NCBI GenBank assembly: GCA_025766275.1
Contig: JAFKAC010000001.1
Coordinates: 558,001 to 622,000 of the forward strand
Reading direction: 5' to 3'
Source: Lactarius indigo
Taxonomy: Eukaryota; Basidiomycota; Agaricomycetes; Russulales; Russulaceae
DNA length: 64,000 bases
Under the pieces are notes generated by a model that saw nothing but the letters and a program-made list of their open reading frames with translations, was not told where the DNA came from and ran no database searches. Shown one piece after another: positions 56,831 to 64,000 of this stretch. Each line of letters starts with the position of its first letter. The first letter of the stretch is position 1. Made by a program: the position numbers and the translations under genes.

Positions 56831-59319
56831 CTAAGGGAAGTCACGTACGTTCTTTCCCTCTAACTGGGGAGTCACCGCAGCGTGGTCTAAAACCAGAGTC
56901 TCGAAGGCAGGTGGTGGGGTGTCTTGCGCTACGGAATGAGGGACAGTGTGGACAATTGCGGGGCTTGCCGGAGCGGGGATACTATAAGACGAAGACGTGT
57001 GGGCAGGTGAAGTAGACGTTGCCATAGCAGTCTGGGTCGATCGTGCGATGGACACTGACCTACTCGTAGATGACGTGATAGGGGCGTCGACGGCGCCTTG
57101 TACTGGGGGCGCAGAATCCGATGTGGGAGTAACGGTAGGAAATTGGTGGCCTTCGACATTCTCCCGACTTGGAGGGCTGTAACTAGCAGACGTGGTGGAA
57201 GGAACAGTGTTATGTGACGTGGGAAACAGCGACAAGTCGCACGTTTGTTGCGTGGGGGAACTGGGAGCTGTCGTATCCGAAAATTCGACTCGAGCATGCG
57301 AAGCAGGACGGGGGTGATGGTCGGGGACGTTACACAGGGGGTAAGAGGACGACAAAAATAAAACGTGCGCGTCGTCAGTCGTCGAGGTAGAGAATGCCGT
57401 CGGGGCGGAATTGGTGCCTCCATGTAAAGCGATGTAAGCGCGGCGGACATTCCTGAGAGAGGCGAGAACAAAAGTTCGAACACGATGATCTGGGGTGGTC
57501 CTTGCCAGGTGAATGATCTCGTTCCACAGGTCGCAGAAGTCGTGCTGTAGTGTAGGAAGGGTTCCCTGAATTTCGAATTGCGAAACTGATTCAAGAGTCT
57601 TCCAGCGGGCCGCAGAATCTCCGGACTGAAATTGCTCGAAATGAACATGAATGATGTCCCGAATAATGTGGATGTAATTGGCGAGTAACACGCTATCACT
57701 GTGTGCGAGATAGTTCCGAAGGACAGGTAGAGATATACCAAGATGGCCCATAGCTAGTTCGAACCAAAGGTCATCGCGCTCTTTCGCCCTCACCAAGACG
57801 ATGGCCACCATACAAGTTGAATAATAAGCCATCGATGCGTCGTCGTAATGGTCCATCTTGACAAAGCGGCCAAATTCAACGTGGTCCAGGAGTCCGTCCC
57901 ATCCCCCGTTGATAATCTCTTCGCAGATGGACGGGTGGATAGAAAGAGACGCGGCGTGCATCGCCCTCGTACAGATTAGGCTCCGGCGTCTTCTTACCGA
58001 TTCGCTGACCAAATCGGACGTCAAAGTACGGTGCATCAGCCCGACCAATGCGTCGGACAACCTCCACTTATATGGCTTTATGAAAACTCCGAAGGGATCT
58101 GAGACTAATTTCGAGCTGCAGAACTCCGGGATGGCTGCGAAGAACCGCTCCAGTTTGTGGTCCTCGTATAAAGAGTTGAATGTCCATATGAGAGCGCGAG
58201 CGTCGATCTTCGATGAGACTTTCAGGGCGGTTTCTTGGGCGGTCTTGACCATGCCTTCTACAAAGCGTCTCTTGGAAAGCACTCCCAGATTGATCATGTG
58301 ATCGCGGACTGAAAAGCCGACATGGTCAAGAATCTGGAACGAGTAGAGAGTCCGCACAGTCGCAAAAATCGTGCCATTGAGGAGGGACCAGGCGGGCGAT
58401 GAGAGTGGGGAATAGTAGGGGCTATCGTTCCGAAATATTGGGAGAAGGGTGATGGATCCATATATGGCAACGCAAAGGCCGACCCATCCGGCTACGATTC
58501 CGAAGACTGTATGATCGGTATTGAAAAGAAGTATAAGAAGGCCTGTAAAGAAAAGGGAAAGGGAAAGATGGAGCAAAATGTGTAACGCTTCAACAGCCCA
58601 GGTAAGGTGCCATTTGTCGACGCCTTCTGCAAAGAACGCGCGAATCCGCGCTTGCTTGTGTGGACCAAACCGCGTCTGGACGACCTTGAGATATCGACGG
58701 GCTGATTGTCCTAGAAACGTAGCTAGCAGGCCACATGTGAGATCTACAGCCAGACTCAAGAACCAGAGCGAGTTGACCCAGACGGCATATCGAGGCGGAG
58801 AGAACCGAGGTGGGTCGGTGAGTGTGGAAGGGATCGAGACATTAGGGGTATTGGGGTCGGCAAGAAGTTGAAGCTGGTAGATATTCTGGAGATAGAACGT
58901 GGACCTATCCTGTGGATTCGGTCGAAGGTCCTGTATTGAGACCGCAACCAAGGTTGCGACTGCGGCGGAGAACAAACCGGTCTACAACCATTTGAATTGA
59001 GGTTATGTTCTGAACGTGAGCGTGATATAGGAACTCACAAAAATAAGAATCCTATCAGTGTCCGCCTTCCAGCTTTCTGCCGTCCTTTCATCTTCTTCCC
59101 CTGCCATCTCGTTGTACATGGTGAAGAGAGGGTCTGAACCATCGGTGAAACTGGACTCTCCCTCTGACATTTGAAATTGAGGACAGAGACGACGACCTAT
59201 GAACTTGGGTTAAATTAGGGAAATTGCGGCCGAGTAGAAAGCACAGTGCCTGGGCTAGTACTGGTCCCTTCCTTTGGTACATTTCCAGGCTCGATAACTT
59301 CGACAAAACGTTGAGACAT
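56831..59319 (-). CDS. DUF6535 membrane protein 4
   Basis: Exons 59319-59250, 59163-59039 and 58981-56831 give about 781 aa if the first intron is spliced. That intron has a GC donor (CAG/GCACTG, where all four paralogues have GTACTG). The usual acceptor CAG is mutated; the next AG, 18 nt downstream (ATGTCAG), keeps the frame. If it is not spliced, translation could start at the ATG at 59170 (about 760 aa). Membrane segments and helical core are as in the family (VFGIVAGWVGLCVAIYG; ALIWTFNSLYEDHKLERFF; LPTLQHDFCDLWNEI). The tail is Ser/Thr/Pro-rich. About 550 bp (57758-58305) are almost identical to gene 5. Confidence 0.8.
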
Positions 59320-61125
59320 TTTGTGTTGTGTTTGTATGAGGGGGCTGCTGATGGTGAAGGAGGCACCATTCGGATGGACCAGACATAATGTAGGGATGCG
59401 CGAGCCATCTCAGGCTGTATCAGAAATCACATACATGCCTCATGCATCATGGATCACGTACCTAAGCACCACATTTTTTTCATCACAAGTTCGGTTCTGA
59501 CCATTTGGGTAATAGAACTGCCCGTGCCCGTGTCGCGACGCGATGGTAGTGACTAGATGATGGAGCGACGAGGAACATATAAGAATGACGCGAGAGACAC
59601 TAGCCTGAGCACTGGCCTATCACTTGCATCCAACGCATTCAAGTCTATTCTAGGGCCTTGTATTTGATATAACAGATCCTACCCCATTCTGGGTAGTAAA
59701 TGGCTCTCGGAATTACTCACCACAACTACTCACTCCCGTCCCACTCGCGATCGCGACCCCTCTTCCCCATAGGACTTCATAACCTAGGGCTTCGCCCCTA
59801 TCTCGTTGCCTTTGAAAACTCGGCTTTTAGCCGCACCTCCCAGCTTCGATCCTTCTGATTCCCCGTCTCGAGGCGCTCCAGCGCCCCGTGACCACGTTCC
59901 CTTCCATGCATGCTTCGGCGTGTACACCATTTCTTTCTTTTGACCATTTATAATCCGGGATGAGAGCCGTGGACCCGGATTGGTTGTAGCCTAAGCTACA
60001 GTTATGTACACCGGCAAATACCCACAACAGCGTGTTACCATTCCTAACTCCCCGGCCTTTCTAGTCCCCGTCTCTCCCCCTCTTTTCCCTATGGTAGTAT
60101 GTTGCCTTCGTCCCAGTTTTATAATCTAACATGGCTCCGCCCTTCAGTGTATGGTGTTGAGGGAGGCTTGGTGAGGTGATCGAGGCTAGATAGGAAATGT
60201 ATAGGCTTAAGTTCTGCATGTACCGCGGTTTTAGTATACCGCTGTCATGATTGTCGCGGTATATAAATAGTCTTTTAAAAATAAATTCCCGATATACTGT
60301 TCGGGTTCTCACCTCTCCGAACTGATGAGAATCCAATTAATATTAACAATGCCTCAACGGCCTCAAATGTGCCGCAGAATCAGTTATCGAAAGCGAAAGC
60401 ATGAGTTACCTCGTGCATCGCCATTAGGCTAGCGCATGTAGCCAGTGTTTAAAGTCATCGAATGCGGAGAAGCCAATGTGACAACGTTTGGCTAACTGGA
60501 GAGGTTCCGATGTTATCTCCAGCATGTGACGCTTGTGAGACTCGGATAGGCAGAACTCTACCGGATTTGGGGATGTGTTGTCCGAGTCCGCGCATTGGCT
60601 TCCCTGTTCATAGAATAGCGGGCTGCGTAATAGTAGAAACGAAGAAGTAAAGACGACGCAGGTAGCCTAACAGTACAGTTACACCAAACAAATCTCCACC
60701 TCACCTTAATTTCGTCCTTTCCAAAGCTGAGAATTGTAAGATGACCAAACTCATCCCGGGCCTACAAAGGTACTGAGAGACAACAGTACCAGCCGAGTCG
60801 AAAAGTATCTAGCCGTCTCACCCACGATACAAGTACCACTGTCCGAGATCAAGCACAGCAGAATGCCCCACCCACCACCAGCACCGACCAGGAAAGCCAG
60901 AATCTGAAATCACAAGTTAGGACTACGACTTTGTAGTAAACCTGTCATGTAGGGAGCGTGTTCAGCCGCCCCCGCCCCACTGAGAAGATCAAAAGAATCC
61001 TGGACAGCAATATCTTCAGCTGATGAGGGTGGCAGTCGTAATGAACGATAAGGGATGGCCAGAGTGATTGAGAGGTTGGACGCATCTTTGCTTTCTACGA
61101 AGTAGCCCTCTTGCTATCATCGCCC
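59320..61125. other. Intergenic stretch between DUF6535 genes 4 and 5
   Basis: 59400-59520 is shared with the gene 2 upstream flank. 60033-60348 looks like an LTR (listed). 60380-61125 is the downstream flank of gene 5, similar to 50450-51640. No gene supported; short ORFs at 59827-60027 and 60462-60650 are unsupported. Confidence 0.45.
60033..60348 (+). repeat. Solo-LTR-like segment
   Basis: 316 bp bounded by TGTTA and TAACA, with a TATATAAATAG box near 60261, an AATAAA signal about 20 nt later and a pyrimidine-rich end. These are the parts of a retrotransposon LTR. No target duplication is evident (CAGCG against ATGCC) and no second copy lies in the window, so this is tentative. Confidence 0.3.
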
Positions 61126-63728
61126 TCAGGAGCGGCAGCCCCGACATAGAGCAGATTCTGGACGCGTAAGAGAGGCGGTGGGAAGGGCAGTAGCCGGGAT
61201 CAGAGAATGGGACTTTGGCTCAGAATGTGCATCATCGGACCAGGGCGCGGCGTGGTCCACGACCGATGGTGGTACGGAGGAGAGCCTCGTCGTGTTGGTG
61301 AGATCCAGGAGGGAGAAGGTAGGAGATGTGGTGGTTTGCGTCACAGAATGAGAGAAAGTATGAAAACTCGGGTGGTATAACGGAGTGGTGATACCAGAAG
61401 ACGAAGATGGGCGAACTGGATGAGGAGCAGATGCTGCGACAACCGTTGGAATTGATTGTGAGACAGGCCTGGGCATGTTAGCGGCGCCATGCGCTGGGAC
61501 AGTAGGCGCCGAAACAGATGCGGGAGTAACGATAGGAGGAAATTGGTGGTCCCCGACGCTCACCCGAGTTTGGGGAGCACAACTGGGAGACGCGGTGGAA
61601 GGGAGAACCTCGTGTGGCACGGGAAATAGCGGCAACTTGTGTGTTTTCTGTGCAGGGGAGGTGGGAACTTCCGCACTCGAAAATTTGACCCGAGTATGCG
61701 AGGTAGGACGGGGGCGATGACCGGGGATATCGCACAGGGGGTAAGAGGGTAGAAGAGAAAAAACATGCGCGTCGTCAGTCGTCGAGACAGGGCGTGCTGT
61801 TGGGGCGGAATCAGTGCCTCCATGTAAAGCGACGTAAGCGCGGCGGACGTGCTTGAGTAGTGCGGTAAGAATGGATCGAATGTGAGGATCTGGGGAGGTC
61901 CTTGCCATGCTAACGATCTCGTTCCACAAGTCACAGAAGTCGTGCTGTAGCGTAGGAAGGGTACCCTGAAAGTCAAATTGAGAAACCAATTCAAGAGTCT
62001 TCCAGAGGGTTGCATCATCTCCGAAACGAAGGTCCTCTAGGTGAACGTGGATGATGTCTCGAAGAATGTGGATGTAATTGGCGAGTGACGCACTATCACC
62101 GTGTGCAAGATAGCTTCGAAGGACAGGTGCAGATATACCAAGATGACCCACAGCTAGTTCGAACCAAAGGTCATCGCGCTCTTTCGCCCTCACCAAGACG
62201 ATGGCCACCATACAAGTTGAATAGTAAGCCATCGATGCGTCGTCGTAATGGTCCATCTTGACAAAGCGGCCAAATTCAACGTGGTCCAGGAGTCCGTCCC
62301 ATCCCCCGTTGATAATCTCTTCGCAGATGGACGGGTGGATAGAAAGAGATGCGGCGTGCATCGCCCTCGTACAGATTAGGCTCCGGCGTCTTCTTACCGA
62401 TTCGCTGACCAAATCGGACGTCAAAGTACGGTGCATCAGCCCGACCAATGCGTCGGACAACCTCCACTTATATGGCTTTATGAAAACTCCGAAGGGATCT
62501 GAGACTAATTTCGAGTTGCAGAACTCCGGGATGGCTGCGAAGAATCGCTCCAGTTTGTGGTCTTCGTATAAAGAGTTGAATGTCCATATGAGAGCGCGAG
62601 CGTCGATCTTCGATGAGACTTTCAGGGCGGTTTCTTGGGCGGTCTTGACCATGCCCTCTACAAAGCGTCTCTTGGAAAGCACTCCCAGGCTGATCATGTG
62701 ATCACGGATTGAAAAGCCGATACAGTCAGGAATCCTGGACAAGTAGAGAGTCCGAATAGCCGCAAATTTTGTACCGTTAAGGAGGGACCAGGAGAGTGTT
62801 GAAAACGGGGAATAGTAGGGACTATCGTGCCGAAATATTGGGAGAAGGGTGATGGATCCATATATGACGACGCAAAGGCCGACCCATCCGGCTACAATCC
62901 CGAAGACTGCACGGTCGGTATTGAAAAGGAGTACAAGGAGACCTGCAAAGAAGAGGAAGAGGGAGATGTGTAGCAGGGTAGGCAAGGCTTCAACCGCCCA
63001 GGGCAGGTGCAGCTTCTCAACGCCCTCGGCAAAGAACGTCCGAATTCGCGCCCGCTTGTGTGGACCATACTGTGGCTGAGTGATCTTAATATACCGACGT
63101 GCCCACTGTTGTAGCAACGTGGCAAGTAGGCCGCATGTAAGACTCATGGCCAAACTCAAGAACCACAGCGAATTGACCAAGACTGCATATCGAGGGGGAG
63201 AGAATTGAGGTCGGTTGGTAAGTGAGGGGGGGACAGAGACATTGGAGGTCTTAAGACTCGGATCCGCAAGAAGCTGGTAGATATTCTGGAGATAAAATGT
63301 AGAGTCGTCCTGTGGATTTGGCTGAAGGTCTTGTATTGAGACCGCAACTAAGGTTGCCACTGCGGCAGAGAATAGACCAGTCTACGACCATTTGAGTTAA
63401 CGGCCATGTTCGACGTGGTATGTCTAGAAGAATATAGGAGCTCACGAAGACAAGGATACCCTCAGCGTCTGCCTTCCAGCTCTCGGCTAACTTTCGGTCT
63501 TCTTCCATCGTCATGTCATTATACATGGTGAAGAGATGATCTGAACTGTCGGAAATTTCAGACTTTTCCTGTGGGACCTGATCCTGAGCTGATTGATAAG
63601 GGTGACAGCCACGGATAGTGTATGTGTGTTAGCTTTTCGATACTTCCTGGCTGGTTGGAGGGTACAGTACCTGGGTCAATGCCAGCCAACTCTGGTGAAC
63701 TCCCGAGGCTTCGATAACGTTGAGACAT
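61126..63728 (-). CDS. DUF6535 membrane protein 5
   Basis: Exons 63728-63671, 63588-63446 and 63381-61126 give about 818 aa with standard GT/AG introns. The N-terminus MSQRYRSLGSSPELAGIDP resembles genes 1 and 4. Exon 2 ends ESWKADAEGILVF. Membrane segments are TGLFSAAVATLVAVSI, LWFLSLAMSLTCGLLATL, LLHISLFLFFAGLLVLLF and VFGIVAGWVGLCVVIYG. The helical core is followed by a Ser/Thr/Pro-rich tail of about 270 residues, unlike that of gene 4. The central tract 62158-62705 is nearly identical to gene 4. Confidence 0.87.
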
Positions 63729-64000
63729 AGTTGACATATTCTTATTGTATGGTGACGGAGGGTAAGTGGCAGTTCACTCGAGTACAAGTGAGGCAAAACG
63801 AGGGGGGTACGAGGCAGCTCCAGCCACGCCATACGCATGTCACGAGCACTGGCACTGCTGTGGCCAATTCGGTAAAATGGCCATGCGGAAGGTATGTCGT
63901 GTGTGCTAGAACCGGGATTTAAGAATTTGGACTCTGAGCTAAGGCCTTGGGTATACAAGAACACGGTAAGGTTCCAAGTACTTACTGTAAATTACCAATG
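63729..64000. other. Upstream region of DUF6535 gene 5
   Basis: It should hold the gene 5 promoter. An ORF at 63629-63964 (minus) is not supported. Nothing else seen. Confidence 0.4.

Noticed and set aside
57858..58301. Plus-strand ORF of 147 codons, identical in translation to 62258-62701
   Set aside because: It lies antisense inside the DUF6535 core. Its identity in the two genes reflects the conversion tract, not a conserved antisense protein.
1..64000. CRISPR arrays, operons and bacterial signals
   Set aside because: None seen. Gene structure is clearly eukaryotic, and no regular direct-repeat array is present.

Overview
The window reads as nuclear DNA of a basidiomycete fungus, most likely an agaricomycete. 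Genes are split by many short introns of about 45-70 nt with GT/AG (a few GC/AG) borders. The conserved genes have fungal form (SEC7, deoxyhypusine synthase, MDM34). The remaining genes belong to families known mainly from Agaricomycetes: DUF6532, DUF6535, F-box/LRR-like proteins and a divergent protein kinase. All calls come from reading translations, splice borders and within-window homology; no search was run.

Layout. (1) 1-16 kb is an accessory, duplicated region: four DUF6532 loci (1-750, 6054-7655, 11952-13361 and a relic at 13810-14411), an apparently active kinase (3093-4440, minus), two decayed F-box genes (minus) and an uncharacterised seven-to-eight-exon gene (10088-11769). The order DUF6532, DUF6532, convergent F-box occurs twice, so the region looks like a segmental duplication. 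(2) 16.9-37.7 kb is the conserved core: an alpha/beta hydrolase, the trans-Golgi ARF exchange factor SEC7, deoxyhypusine synthase (divergent from SEC7 across a 172-bp promoter), a small acidic protein, a putative membrane protein, a third DUF6532/F-box pair, a zinc-ligand-rich protein and the ERMES subunit MDM34. (3) 37.9-63.7 kb is an array of five apparently intact DUF6535 membrane-protein genes with at least two truncated tails. It is interspersed with a TFIIIA pseudogene, a second kinase copy whose DFG aspartate is replaced by Asn, broken copies of the MDM34 3' end, and a TIR element flanked by TA.

How the parts fit. SEC7, DYS1 and MDM34 are housekeeping functions in Golgi traffic, eIF5A hypusination and ER-mitochondria contact. 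The DUF6535 array is the most unusual part. Two near-identical genes sit in a large inverted duplication (about 46.2-49.4 kb against 51.97-55.1 kb). Two others share a tract of about 550 bp at roughly 99% identity inside otherwise divergent genes. The pattern is a homogenised membrane/helical core joined to diversified Pro/Ser/Thr-rich tails. The function of DUF6535 is unknown to me; a role in variable surface or self/non-self functions is only a hypothesis.
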